The position numbers were made by a program, and so were the translations under genes. 64,000 bases of DNA. Source: Bagarius yarrelli. Its lineage: Eukaryota; Chordata; Actinopteri; Siluriformes; Sisoridae. This document shows positions 33,996-47,402 of this stretch, piece by piece. A model generated the notes under the pieces. The model had not been told where the DNA came from, searched no databases, and worked only from the letters and a program-made list of their open reading frames with translations. Numbering within the stretch: position 1 is the first letter of the stretch; every line of letters begins with the position of its first letter. The stretch lies in contig VCAZ01000001.1 of assembly GCA_005784505.1 (NCBI GenBank), forward strand, positions 1-64,000, written 5' to 3'.

Positions 33996-34873
33996 CTTTT
34001 ACTTCGTAAGTCTTGTAGGTGCTAGTTTTGATATTTTACCTATTTATAGCATCTGAAAATCGTAGTGTTGTTTTTTTATATCATTATTTTTGCAAGAACT
34101 TTAAAGAACGTGGTTAATGTGTAAAGGCATGCATACTGTTCCATACATATCAAAATTATTTATCATCATCACAGAAGGAATAATAAAACTAATAATAAAA
34201 TGCGCACACTCATTGATGCTTGGGGTTTGCTTAAGAACAGCCATGTATCTATCCTCACTGTCTCTATTCCATATGTTCACATTCCTTGAGAGGTCGAGTG
34301 CCTTTTTAATGTGAAATCGGGTCTGGATGGGGGGGAAGAGACACCAGCAGCAGTAGTATAATTATAAGAATAATTTTCTCTTGTGTTTTTTCTGTTTATT
34401 GTTAGAATTTTTTCCAATAATAATATGTTACTGGATGTTAAATTAAATCCAACAGGATCATAATAAAAAACCCTAAGTGTTTTATGAAGTCTCATCAAAC
34501 GCTGGTTAACAATGGACAAAGTTTAGCGTCCACCAGTTGTTGTCACTAAATTAAAGTTTGAAGGCATGTCTTGTATAATTATTACTTGGGGAAACTTTAG
34601 AAAAGTCACTGGGCATTTAAAATTTCTTTATTTGCAGAGTATTGTGAATGACGGAGACTATTGCTTGTATAGCAGCTTGCATGACTGTGGTATGTGTATT
34701 TAATTATATTATACAAAATTTTCAGTTAAGGATGATTTTCCTAATTACTATTATGTTTTATGAACATTTCTGCCCTGTTGCTTTTTGAGCCATGTTGAGC
34801 TGTGTACCCAAAGTGTAACAGAGCTTACCTCAGCCATTTGTTCTTACTGGCAATTCCTAAAATAGAGTGTAGA

Positions 34874-35133
34874 TTTTGCTGGGGGTTTTTTCTGTCTGTA
34901 AAAGAAAAACTATTGTTTTTGTCATGTTGAAAAATTAAACAGACGAAAAAGCAAAAACTGAAAAATGGACTCTTCAACCCGCCGGTGAGAGCTTCTATTT
35001 GAGCATGTCCTACAAAAAAAAAGGGAAACTAAAGAACAGCTTGCACTGAACAGCATTTTTTATGCCAGGTAAAAAAAAAATCCACCAAGTAGTCTGTTTA
35101 AAATGCTGGTAACAGTTGTGAAAGGATGTAATA
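34874..35133. repeat. Duplicated unit, copy 2
   Basis: Copy of 33053-33321, starting TTTGCTGGGGGTTTTTTCTG and ending GTGAAAGGATGTAATA. The direct-repeat flanks of copy 1 are absent. Confidence 0.85.
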
Positions 35134-35394
35134 AAGTAACCCAGTTTCAACTGTCCTGGTTTTCTTGCACAGCTTTCTCCATTTTGTTGTTTTCTAGTTA
35201 TTTGTATTTTTTGCGTTGTATGTCTTTCGACTGTATAATAATGTAGTGGAATTCATTAATTAATAGACTTCGCAGCAAAGGTGGATTCCCCTCCTGCATG
35301 TTTCTAAGATCAACCATGATTCAGATGAAGTGTTTACTGAAAGTGAGGGCCTATTTACACCTCGTCACGTCATGTGTTTTTTCTCGTCAAGTCA

Positions 35395-35450
35395 TCTGTA
35401 TTTATTTAGCGCTTTTTAACAGTAGAAATTGTCAAAGCAGCTTTAGAATC
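35395..35450 (-). mobile_element. Short LINE 3' end fragment
   Basis: TTATTTAGCGCTTTTTAACA and GTCAAAGCAGCTTTAGAATC form the reverse complement of the L2-type 3' tail. Confidence 0.6.
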
Positions 35451-35499
35451 AAATCAATGAAGACAATATCAAACCCTCACTAAAACAATTAGTTTTGTT

Positions 35500-38400
35500 T
35501 AACTTGTAAATGTCTTAGAGAACCCTTTAGCAAGATTAATATGAATCTGATCTTTTATTTCCAGGCAAAATGCAAATACATATTTTCTTTGACCTAGAAT
35601 TGCACCCAGTCCAGTTTCATCTGAAATGCATCCCAGACCACCTTGTGATGTAGTTTTAGCGATCAGATTTATATCCGGCTTGTATGTATTTTAAAGGGCA
35701 TTTACACCCTTGATGATCGATTAGCCTTCCAATCAGAAAAACACATGACATGACCAGTCGTAAACAGGCCCTGAGTGATGGTGAGATCATTGCCACCTCA
35801 AAGTTCTTCGGGAATGGTTACAACCACGTTTCAGGTTTATGAATCTATCTTTCAAGGGTTCAGGACATTTTAAAAGTGCAGTGTTAGTGCATTTGCTCGC
35901 AACCAAGTAAATCTATTATGTACACAGTGAAAAGGGCCGAATTTGGTTTATTATTCTACAAAATAGTGCAAAATCTACAAGCTTTCCAGTTATATTTTCA
36001 GTAATACTAATAGTTTTGTTCCAACAGGGTTATACTCTATACACACCAAGGCAATCGCAGCCATATAAGGAAACATTTATTTTCCTATCTGAGTGTCTGA
36101 GTTGGATTAGTGCATTTTAATGATTGGAACAAAGACACGACTGTCTCCTAGGAGACGCCCAAGGGCCATAGAGCTATATTTATTGATCAAAGGCAAAATT
36201 TTCACAAAGGGCTTTAGAGAGGGCATCTTGATCTCCTACTCTTACTCTTACTGCTTAAGGGCATTCATTTGCTTTTGCATTTTAAATAGATTTATTGACT
36301 AAAACCCTAACAATAAATACGTATAAGTAACAAGAACAAACTATTTAAAATGACCCTAGGATAAAGAACTGATAGTTAGCAAGGAAATTCATCTGTTCAG
36401 CAGTGTGATTCATACGATATTAATAATGCTTTTCAGACTTTGCTTTAACGTTTTAATTAATAACCATAATGACATTAATGTACTGCCAGAGCAAATTTAT
36501 CTATAAAGGTATAATTCCTAAATGAAGCCTGATATAGTAAATAATCACCAATGAAGAGAAAGGTGATTTTTCTAATCCAGCAAACTGAGACTAAAACTTT
36601 AAACATACCTTGAATGCTTAATTTTAACTCCCTGATGGTTTGTATGAATAGGAAACATATAATATCAAAGGTGCCTTAAACCTATTATTTACTACTGAAC
36701 TACCGTTTAAGTCAAGCACAGTGGTCCCATGCCATTTCCATGTAACATCCTAAAACTGATTTAGAGTCAAATCAACATTTTTAATCAAACCGTCTAACTA
36801 AATTCTCTCTTATGTCCCATCATGCCTCAGTACTAACCACCCTCAAAAAATCTGATTCAATTTTGAACACAACAAATGCAGGTGCATAAATATCATTTTG
36901 CCATGTTGACTAGAATTCATGGGTTAGGGATCTGTTACAATCTATAAACAGGGTTGTTGGGAACACTATTACAACCCAGCACTGAGACAGAAACCAGTCA
37001 CACACAAATACATTGAGGACCATATTACATTGAGGACATCTGCCTGTGATGCTTCTTTATAACAGGTAAAATCTAAATTAAGTATAGCTTTTAAGAAGGC
37101 AAAGGCTCAAAGTAGTTGTTCGTGTTTATAAAGCAGTTCATGGCCCTATACTTAAAAGCAAAGTATGTGGGTGTTTGCTAAGCAGAGAAAAGAGATTTGT
37201 CTTCCTGTATTATTGGAATATTTAGACATGTAAACAGTGGTGGGTATCAGACTTGATTCATTTGGAAGAAAAAAATAATTGTTACCCGCCCATTGAGAAC
37301 AAAGACGTAACTGTGGGCCAGGAGCCAGTTAAGTGCCATGGAGCTAAATTTATTTGTTGTTTGTTTTTTGGTTAGGTTTATGGCCTATAATATATGATAT
37401 ATAAAACACTCGCTAAAATAAAACTAAAACTTAAAACGATACAGAATTCACTTTAATAAGCTGATAGTTACAAATAGTACATAGCCGTAATAATAATAAT
37501 ACCAATCTTACGCTTAAAGTCAGTTATATTTTACGTTTCTATTTAATAATGTATGGACTTTATTACTAAGTCATAATTATTATGCAGAAGGAATCGATTA
37601 AGTCACATTAAATTGTGGAGCAGGGACCAAACTCAGCCACTAAGGGGTTAACTCAGTGCTGGAACTAAGCCGGGTAAATAAGAAGGGTTGTGGCAGGAAA
37701 ACAAAACATTTGCTAAGTCACATATGATTCAGAAAGAAACATCATCCTACTGGACCTGACAGTTGTTCTGGTTCATACAGTATTACTTAAATTGAAGATA
37801 TTAATAATAAATTGTTAAAGGTATGTATCTTTTTTCAAGACAGAAGTGTGTACAGAAAAGAAGCCTGCTATATAATTACAAATAATAAAAAATGAAGCGG
37901 AAAGCATAACTCCTGCTAACAGTGTCCGTTTCATTAAGCCGGCACTGCACATTCAGCAGTCAGCTGACAACTCTTTGTAAACGATTTGCAGAATTTACTC
38001 TGTGTAATTCAGCGCTCATTCAAGCTGTTATATCTCATTCAATGCAAATCATAATGTATTTTATTTGTTAGCGTGAGTGTATGGTGGAGGCATAACAGAA
38101 GTGAAAGCAGTTAACAGTAGTAGCAGTACTAGTTATAGCAGATGTGAAAGCATAGTTAACACACTGACTTCTGACCTTTATCTGTCAGACTTCTGACCCT
38201 TACTTGAGAAAGAACCTTTTTCTCCTACCCATTACATAGACTAGGGTATTGTTCTACCATTTTGTTCTGCTTTTTCAGAATCATGATTATGCATTTAAAC
38301 CAGTCAAAACAGAAACTGAATCTTTAATCTAGGTGAAATCTTGGTTTGCAAACAGATGGTGACATTATCAGCAAAGACAGTTTGGCAAAGAGGAAGTTAT

Positions 38401-39520
38401 TTTAATGCCCCATACCCTGTCCCCATTGGTTTAACCAAACAGTAACACTTCACATCTGCAAAAAATTTATAGCAACCCACAACTCACAGAAAGCACAATT
38501 ACAAGGCACAGGTCAAAACAGACTTACATGAGTAGTTTATTTATTTATTTAGTTATTTATTTATTTAATGCAGTACTTAGATAAGACCTTGCTATTTAAA
38601 TTGCATTTGTTTGCCTGTATGTTATATAAATTATAAGTAGTCATTGTAATAATTAGTGAGAATAATAAAATTAGTAATAGTAGTAACTAGCTGTCTTGTA
38701 GTAATGTTAGTAGTAGTTGTAGTAGCAGTAGTGGAAGTTTGCAATGGTAAATTGTCTCAAAGCAGCTTTGCATTTGTGACTGACACTGATTAATTACATG
38801 ATAGCACCAAGAAGAAAGTTGGCTGTAATGCTCAGGAGAAAAAACCTTGCAAAAAAAAAAACTCTGCAGGAGAAACCAATCGTCCTTTATGCAACAATGT
38901 GATTTATAATGTATTTTAGGTTAATGAGGCCTGTAAGATAATGTTTAGTCATAACATATATATATATATTATAGTATATTATATTATTAAAATTATTAAT
39001 ATTAATTTTGCAAAGAATAGAGCTTAAATTGTATTCAGAATCATCAGTGACAAATAAACTTCAAGCTATAATCTGGTAAACATGATGCGTTTAAAAAAAA
39101 CACTTTTACTTCTTTTTAGGAGAAAAGGAACACATTGCAAAGGGACTTTTCTGCTTTTTTAATTAATCATTTAGGCACTAAAAGCTCTTTACCTCTGCTA
39201 AACTAGGAGGTCCAAAGGTACAGACTAAGAACAAAAAAAGCCTTTTATATATTGTGGTTTTATTTAAACATAAAATTTAGTTTCTACCATGAGCTAATAA
39301 GCTTCAAATCTATTTCTTACAACCGCTTTATTATAGATGTCACTTTTATATTCATTTTCTATTTTCTATTATTAAAAATGGTCAACAAAAGCATTATAAA
39401 AAGTATGTTTGTTCAGGTCACAAATGGCATGCATGTTTGGTTTAGAGGATGTTGTCACATATTGACTAAAAGGAGTGAAACAGGAAGAGATAAAGAAAAT
39501 CACTGGTAAACTCCCGTCAT
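35500..39520. other. AT-rich intergenic DNA
   Basis: No exon was recognised. It holds a TTTA microsatellite at about 38536-38567 and a minus LINE-tail-like remnant at about 38750-38890 (TGTCTCAAAGCAGCTTTGCA, then GGAGAAACCAAT). Confidence 0.5.
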
Positions 39521-39529
39521 TTTTCTCGC

Positions 39530-39727
39530 TTTCAGGATGTGATGTATACATACTGTACATTAAGTTCTAACAAGAATAGTAGATTTTTTCTTTTGAACTG
39601 AGCATCTGTCAAAAGAAAAAATCTACTATTCTTGTTAGAACTTAATGTACAGTATGTAGCAGGGTAGCTAATTTTATTTAAAAACATGTTTTGTTCTAAT
39701 GATAAAAAGTCACTTCACATCCTGAAA
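39530..39727. repeat. Perfect 50-bp-arm inverted repeat with 12-nt loop
   Basis: Positions 39547-39596 are the exact reverse complement of 39609-39658, separated by 12 nt. Arms start TACATACTGTACATTAAG and end CTTTTGA at the loop. An outer 13-bp pair (39530-39542 with 39715-39727, TTTCAGGATGTGA) extends the symmetry, with 4 nt between the outer and inner pair on the left and 56 nt on the right. Could be a snap-back template-switch product, a hairpin MITE or a hairpin RNA source. Confidence 0.9.
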
Positions 39728-41705
39728 TCCTTCATAAACGTAAAAATTCTAAATGTATTTATATATATTTATATGTATTTATGTGGAAGGCGTAGGACCA
39801 AAAAACGTTGAATATTATAATAAGCTTTCCTTCATGCCGGTCAACATATTTGTGTACCACTGCGTAACCTGTTCTCGCAGTCACAAGATGGGGTTTGAAA
39901 TAATCCCTTTAATTGTGTGGTTTTTAATTGAATTGTGCATGTACAAAATTTGGGGATCAGTTTGGTGGTTAAAACATACATTTAATTTTACGAGTTTATG
40001 AAATAGACAATTTTAACTCTGTCTGGAAAACCTGTCATGTTTCTAAGTTTCTTGAAACCTGTCACACTCATGACAGATGTATTAGCCGCACACTGGCTTC
40101 AACAGGTAATACGACTCTCTATGATAGGCGTTGCAAAAAATATTTTTGTGTTGTATTTGTTTTAGCAATCTACAAATACATAATATTTGTATTCTTTGCA
40201 TCTTGCATAATTAGTTTTTTTTTCATCTCTCGATTATAACGTTAATGCCATATATTTATTTCCCCTGTTATCTGTTCAGGCATTAGATCTGAATCACAAG
40301 CAACTGTTAAGATGAGCTATTGTCCTCATTTAGTGGTACAAGAGTTCGTGTCCTGGTTGGAGACTTGCTCTATTTGAGTAAACTCAGGGGGTGTTTAAAA
40401 TTAAAAGGTGCAAATTAATGGGGTTTTTTTTTTAGAAATGTCATTAATTAGGCACGAAATAGGCTATGCTGTGTAATGACGTGGCTTACATTCACTGCTT
40501 TTGACCATAAACATGACAAATCGACAAAATTACAAAATTATTATGTTGGTCTACAGCATGACCTATTTGTAGAAAGCCAGTTAGTTTTCCATCTGAAAAG
40601 GAAATGTATTCATTTCCTTCCCTTTATTGATCTGTTTAGTCAAGTTTCAATGAGATTTTTAATTTAGATAACTGACAACATGCTCAGGTCTGATACCTCT
40701 GCTCTTAATCTTTTAAAGAGTAATTGTATTATCTATATATTATAGTACTAAATCAATCACCAAGATCTAAGGGAAGAATAGTCTTGGAGGAAGGTGAGGT
40801 AAACTAACACAAAGACTCTGCTTACCAGTAAAGAAATAATTTCTGTTTGACCCTCCAGAAACTTGAATGACACTTTTTTTTTAATTGTGCTCCTTCAGTA
40901 AGTATACAGCTTAGTTACTTCAGATGATTACTGCAGAATGAACCATGCAGACAACACACTGCTCTTGTTGCCTGGAAAAGTACAGCCTGATACTTGAGTG
41001 CAAGTGAGAAAAAAATGCATGAAAAAAAGATCAAGCCATGCACACTAACCCTTTCCAGGAAGTTAAACATGTACATGACTGTATGTGAATCCTGTTCTCA
41101 CACTAAACTGCACAAAATAGCAAGAATATTTTGTTTTATACTCGAAAATATGCTAAGAGTAATACTGTGCATCTAGGCATCTTGTAAACTTATTACTGAC
41201 TTTTTTTTAATGCATGTTTTTTTTTATGTATGTACCTTTTCTCTACAAGTTTTAGCATAATATTCTTAAATATTTGGTAACTGGGCATTTAATTTAAAGT
41301 ATGTACATTTGTATTTAACCTTAACTTAATTACTAACAAAGATACAGAAAATCAACTCAAGGTTATGAATAGAGCTTTTGTGGGTTTTTTTCTTCTACAC
41401 ACTAATTTGTTGTTTGATTTAATAAAAAATGTGACACAGCCTCTCTCCCTCTGTTTCTATGAATTTCTTTAGTCGTAAATAAGCTGCGCTGCCCTATATC
41501 GAAGCTGCTCATGTTATCGTTTGTATGACCTTATTTTTTAAAAATATAATACTAATAGTGTTTTTGGTTTTTTTGGGGTTTTTTTGTAAAATAACAAAAA
41601 TATTGGATTCCTTTATGGCAAAGCAATTTATTTCTTGATCTAGTTGTAAAAGGCAAAATAAATCTGCTGTGGGGGTAAAATGGGCTGGGTAATATGTTAA
41701 CATAA
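39728..41705. other. AT-rich intergenic DNA
   Basis: Nothing recognised on either strand beyond short chance frames. Confidence 0.45.
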
Positions 41706-41710
41706 ACAAA

Positions 41711-41744
41711 AATGATACAGTGATACAGTGATACAGTGATACAG
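41711..41744. repeat. Tandem TGATACAG repeat
   Basis: Four consecutive copies of the 8-nt unit TGATACAG. Confidence 0.9.
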
Positions 41745-42048
41745 TATAATGTATGTCAATTTTAGTTGTCTCTATTTTTAATCCTAGGAAAAATTCTGTT
41801 CTGCTGTTCTGGTCTATTTCAGCTGCTGCTGGTGGGGAGGGGAAAGCATGTGCCTGCAGCTGCTGAGCTCATTTAGGCAAGATCTGTTGACTGTTAACCT
41901 CAATTAGAAAATGCCTTTTGTGTCTGTGGTGGATCATAATGACCATTAAAAGATGTGACACATTATGCTTTCAGACTTGGTCTTATACGTTGTTGCTTTG
42001 AGGTTTGAATTTGTGCAGTCTTTAAGGGAATTCTGAAATGAAAGCATC

Positions 42049-42345
42049 ATGGATTATTTTGACATACAATATAAGAAAATAAGAAGTTGCACCATAACCC
42101 GCTACCTTGCTAAAGACATAAGCGCTTTTAACACAGTTACAAAGGAGGTTGCAATCCTACAGCTTTGTGCCGGATGTAGAATTAAAGTTGAGGCGGAATT
42201 GATACATGTAGATTATTTCTACAACAACAACGGACTTCACAGAGCTGTGAAGTTAAATGAATGGACCAGACATCAATGTTTTAGCCACGAGTTGCATCTT
42301 TCCATCGGTAAACAGACTTCTCCATGTAGGTTTGTAGTTAGTTAG
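42049..42345 (+). pseudogene. hAT (ZBED-type) transposase fragment
   Basis: An open frame of 98 codons carries two blocks typical of hAT/ZBED transposases. One is ITRYLAKDISAFNTVTKE, corresponding to the helix before the catalytic core (...M..D..P.NTV...). The other is NNNGLHRAVKLNEWTRHQCF followed by SHELHLSIG, corresponding to N...A.. ..W....C..H.L.L.V. In intact elements these are separated by well over 100 residues including the first catalytic Asp, so the piece is internally deleted. No terminal repeats located. Confidence 0.6.
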
Positions 42346-43020
42346 CAATATCACCTATATTTTTATAGCTCTTTTTACAATAGAGATGATGTCAAAACAT
42401 CTTTACAGAATCAAATAAGAGATGTGTGTGTTAATACAAAAGACAACAGTAAACACGAGCGTATTACTTAACGGTACGCCCTCTAGACTTGGAAAAACAG
42501 TAAAAAATGCTTTTGTCTCAAAAAAGTCTCAACAGGTAAAATTGTTCCATACCCACTGTTTTTTTAAGAAAATGCTTTGAAGGCTGATGCAAGTGTAAAT
42601 CAGGCAACAGAACTTTGTAAGCAGCTGGTTTGCCATCTCTCACACAGCTGGATTAAGAAGTAGTGAGGCAGTAAAACATTTGAATTTGCCAAAGCATTTC
42701 TTAATCACAGTGTCCAAAAAGATGGGGCTCTAAACAGAAGATGATCGCGAGGCCTGGTCTCAGGTTCTGTCTGAAGACAGGAGCACATGTCACTTGGTTC
42801 CCACGTGGCAGGACAAAAAGGTCCTAGAATCTATCAACGCCATCTTATATCCTCTACAGGACTTCACAGAAGCCCTCTCTGGAGAATCATGTCAGTCCTG
42901 CGTCTCCTTAAAACAGAAACCCTGCTTAAAAAGAAAGATAACACTGACTTAAGAGAGGCTATAAAGTCGGGGGGCTCTAGGCTATATGGAGGTCAAATAT
43001 AGTAACCCAGACACACAGGA
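42346..43020 (-). mobile_element. LINE tail remnant and adjoining unresolved sequence
   Basis: TATAGCTCTTTTTACAATAG and TGTCAAAACATCTTTACAGA at 42366-42410 resemble a minus-strand L2 3' end. The rest to 43020 has no recognised family. Confidence 0.35.
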
Positions 43021-43057
43021 GATTCAAGACAAGAGAATATTCAGAAATTGTAAGTTC

Positions 43058-43326
43058 AATCACACTACACTTCAGTACACTATACTACACTAAGCTCCAG
43101 TACACCACAGTACAGTACACTATAGTACACTAAACTACACTACACCACACTATACTCCAGTACACTACAATACACTACATTAAACTAAACTGCAGTACAC
43201 TATACTACGCTACACCCCAGTTCACTACACACATTTCACTACACTCCAGTACACTATCCTACACTATAACACACTATGGTACACTACACTATATTATACT
43301 ATACTACATTACACTACACTCAAGTA
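43058..43326. repeat. ACTACACT/CAGTACA minisatellite
   Basis: About 270 bases made of imperfect 5-mer to 15-mer units such as CACTACACT, CCAGTACAC and TATACTACAC. One strand is A/C-rich with few G. Confidence 0.9.
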
Positions 43327-43329
43327 TAG

Positions 43330-45363
43330 ACTCATTTAGATAACAAAATAAATTTTAAAAAGACTTGAATTTTTTTCACTTTTATCTTCTGAGAATGATA
43401 TGATTGCACAGAATTTTTTGAGCAGCTGTTTTTTTATGTTATAAAAATATAAAATTAAACTATAATAAATTACATAAATATACAGTTTTAGACAGATGGC
43501 TAAATCGATACTCCTGATAAGACATTGGTTTCTCAGTGCTTAAAACAGATTGATAATAACAATAGCAAATGATTGCATCCTTTAAAAGTTTAGGTTTTTA
43601 TTGAGATGTATCAGTTTTTCAAAGGACAACATCTCCTCATATTGCATGTTCAGATAATGGTATCAAGGTCAGATGGTCAGCAGTAGTGGGAACAGAACTC
43701 TCTCTGCTCTCTGCATGGAAAAAAAGCTGAATTATTTGTTCAAATGCCTTTAGAAGTTTAGAGCTTTTCTGTAAATGCATAAAAAATAGAATTGAGAATA
43801 CAAATAATTACAAGCAAAAACCTTGAATAATTATAACAAAGCCAATCCAGAGCACAGGTTATGAACATGTCATAGCTAAAATAAATGTCTCAAGAATCTG
43901 CAGTCTTGTAGTAGACACAACTTGTAACACAGCTCCATCTGGATTTAGGTCTGCAGGGAATCTGCAAAACAGCTGCTCAATTCTGTCAGCAGGCAGTTGT
44001 TTAAGACAGCCTTTTAGTGTAATTATTATCAGGTACCTTTGTACACAGAGTCTTCAGTGTCCTATGAGTTGTTCGTTTATTTCCAGGTGTTCTCAGCATA
44101 AACATCCTTATTCTGAATTTTAATTTGATAACCACTCCTGCTAATTATTAGATCGAGCAAGTTATATAAACGTTTCCTAAACATTTCCACACTACTCTGT
44201 TTAGCAGCATCATCTGAGGTAGCATGGTGCCACAGTATCTACTGTAGCATTTTTACATCCAGGATTTTCAAATCAATCCTGAGCTCATGTTACTGTCTGC
44301 AAATGTCTCCAAATGTCTGTGTGGTTTTTCTGAGAAAACTTTATCAATCAGATCAGGAGAAAAATATTTGTAGGGTAGAACACATCTGGAATCCAGATTT
44401 CGGTTTAGTTTATTCAGCTGCCACTTGTTCATAGCAAAAAAATGATGTGGTACTAAACTCTGTGTGGTGTTTAACATGATGTCATATGAGAAATATATAT
44501 ATGTCACATAAAAACATATAAAAGTTTTATTTTTTGCTAAAGATGGTAATGCAAGCTACAGAATAGATTTTTTTATGGGGGGGTTTTGTGCTCCTACTAA
44601 ACTGTTTACGTTAATCTCAGAGTGTACATCCGAATGTAAAATGTAATGTACAGTTTACCTTCTTATATGCAAAGAATACACTTGAATTGTGGTAAAACCA
44701 TATATATTTTACAAACTGTTTAGTTAAGCAAAACAAAGTTTATAATGAATTGCAATTGGAATTGTTCAGTATTACAGAGGTGCTATGAAAAAATACAGAA
44801 ATCTACCCGTGTTATTGAAACATCAGTGTTATTAAAACAGTTTCTGTTTTCTGTGTCGAATCTCTGAACACCCCCCAGATTTTCAACTAGCATTAGCAGT
44901 TTAGGTCTAACTGATTAAACAGAGATGACCTTGCATCTCTCCTATACCACAGTGCACCACTGTCCTTATTCTTCAGGATCAATGCTTAAAAATGATGTAA
45001 TTATGATGTATTAGCCTTCTACAGAATCCAATACACACTTTAGAAAGTGTTGCTCTGCAGCATGTGAAAAACAAGCAACATGTTAAACAGACAATTAGAC
45101 TGTAAAAACACTTTTTTCCACTTACTATAAATCTCTTCTCTCAATGACATGCCAAAAAAACTACATTTGTTAAAGAAAGTCACTTGTTAGTTACTCGCTA
45201 GCTAAAATACTGTGTATGGAGTAACAGATGGATGATTTTAAATATAACTAAAGGGTCAAATAAACACCAATAATTATAGAGGTCCTCATCAAAAACCTTT
45301 TACTGGCTACTGTGCGCTACCCAGCCTACAACAGCTTCTCAAATGGATTACAAATCCTCTCTT

Positions 45364-45404
<41 letters not shown>

Positions 45405-47210
45405 GTATGATGGCATCATTGAACATTTTTTTTGTTATACTTAGCTTTTATGTTAACTTTATTATTCAAATTAAGGCCGAAGAGGTAGCCAAGTGAGGAG
45501 TGGTGTACAACTCAAAGCACGAAAAAAGCTTATAACTTTGCAAAATCTGTCCTAAATCATCCTGTTCCAAAATCAGGCATATCTTCTCTAGGAAATGTAT
45601 AATGTATAGTAGAGAGTATACAGACAACTAAAGCTGGAAGACAATAAGATTAAAAAATCAGACTATTTTACTGACACTAACTATATACATAAGCCATAAA
45701 TTTCCTTGTACATGCATTTATTTGTACATCATCTCATCGTATCGGAATGAGCAATAAAAGCTATCTGAGTCTCCTTTTATCAAGTACTGAACGTTCTCTA
45801 TCTCTATCTGTCTCACTCTCTCGCTGCTCTGCCAAAAGACAAAAACTGCCCTGTCCTAGCATCTACCAATCACATCTCTTTTTCAAAAAGCCATTTCTTA
45901 ATGTAACTCAGCCGAAATGGACCTGAGCCAAAACAGTGCTGACCAATGGCAGCAAAGAGCTTAAAAATATTGAGTTGTGACCTTTCAAATACAGCACTCT
46001 GCAGAAATCAATTCACTTTAGTCCATCAGCAAATAGGGGCTGACATGGCAGTGCTTCGGTGCACATAAATCAACCAAATCACTGCGAGTTGGTGAATAAA
46101 AAGATACTGGATATCTTCAATATATAATTAGGCTAACAAATTCATAACATCATTTAAATTCTGCAGTCAGAGCTGTTGCTGTTAGTTATGGATTATGTAA
46201 AGTTTCGATTAAGACCTGCTTTTTCTTGAAGTTGCTTATATAAAAAAATTTTAACATTCTTTAAAGCTAAATTTAGTTTTTAAATTATTGTTCTAAAATT
46301 GTTGAAGGTTAAAGGCATTCCTAAAGAAACCAGTGATAGCTTGATGATGCTGGATCTAGAGACCCCAACTGTCTTTTCAGTAAGTCAGAGCTTTAGGGGT
46401 TAGGAAGCAAACACTGCACAAAAGTTTTAGTTTTTTTGTTTGGGCTTCAGATAGAAAAGGTATTTATTTATTTATTTATTTATTTCTCATTTTTGTTTCA
46501 GGGTTCTAAAATTTTGTAGATGTTTTCTGCTTTAAATAACTCATCCACATAAAGTATAGATCTCTGTTATATAATTCCTCTTTTACCCGCAACAACTTAC
46601 AATTGCACATATTTAACCTGCCTGTGTAACATTCATTAAACATTATTAGGCTAAAACAAGATCGTTAACTCTCCAGTGTCTTAATAATTAATTTTTCTTA
46701 TTATTATTCCAATCTTTTATTCTATTTTTTATCCAAAACTTTAGATTGCACTTAATAAATGTATGATAATTCAGCATGCAAATAAATTCACTCATATCTA
46801 TAACTCATTGTCTGTATCTGTTATTTTCTTTTCCTAAGTACCCCTGCCCCTTTATTGTTTAACCCTCAGGTTGATATTTTGTTTTCTCTTTGGCCAAAGC
46901 TGCAATGTGGTTTTAGGGCAAAAATAGCAGATCATATGAGTAATGGTATATGTCAGAGCACAAGATGCTACAAGAATAACCAGAAGCTGACTCTGTGTTA
47001 ACAAGATCTAATTGTACCGTACCAAAAGGCAGCATATTGAACATTTATTTCCTGCTTCGTTCATCTGAGGTTTGGAACAGGAATTAAATTTCAGGTCGTA
47101 CAGTATCATAAACAGTGCAATTTTTTTAAACTCGTTTTGTTTTCTTGACTGTGTAAAAGAATACTAAAGTTAACAAAAGATTACCAACACACAGACTTAA
47201 ACTAGATTAT
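43330..47210. other. AT-rich intergenic DNA
   Basis: It includes a (CT)n microsatellite at 45368-45401 and a TTTA repeat at 46458-46486. No exon or transposon body was recognised. Confidence 0.5.
45368..45401. repeat. (CT)n microsatellite
   Basis: Uninterrupted CT dinucleotide run of about 32 bases, preceded by a CTTT-rich lead. Confidence 0.95.
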
Positions 47211-47219
47211 AGTTTTTGT

Positions 47220-47402
47220 GCATTACATTTACAGCATTTGGTAGACGCCCTTATCCAGAGCGACTTACAATATCCCTTGTTATACAACTGAGCAATTGGG
47301 GGTTAAATGCCTTGCTCAGGGGCTCAACAGTGGTGGCTTGGTGGAGCTGGGAATCGAACCCACAACCTTCCATGAGCCACCACTTCCCCACGGGGGAAGT
47401 GC
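47220..47402 (-). mobile_element. tRNA-derived SINE (family A), near complete
   Basis: From ACATTTACAGCATTTGGTAG and ATCCAGAGCGACTTAC (3' body) to GGGAATCGAACCC (B box reverse) and GAGCCACCACTTCCCC (head reverse). Confidence 0.85.

Noticed and set aside
43058..43326. CRISPR-like repeat array
   Set aside because: Units are irregular with no unique spacers, and the genome is eukaryotic. It is a minisatellite.
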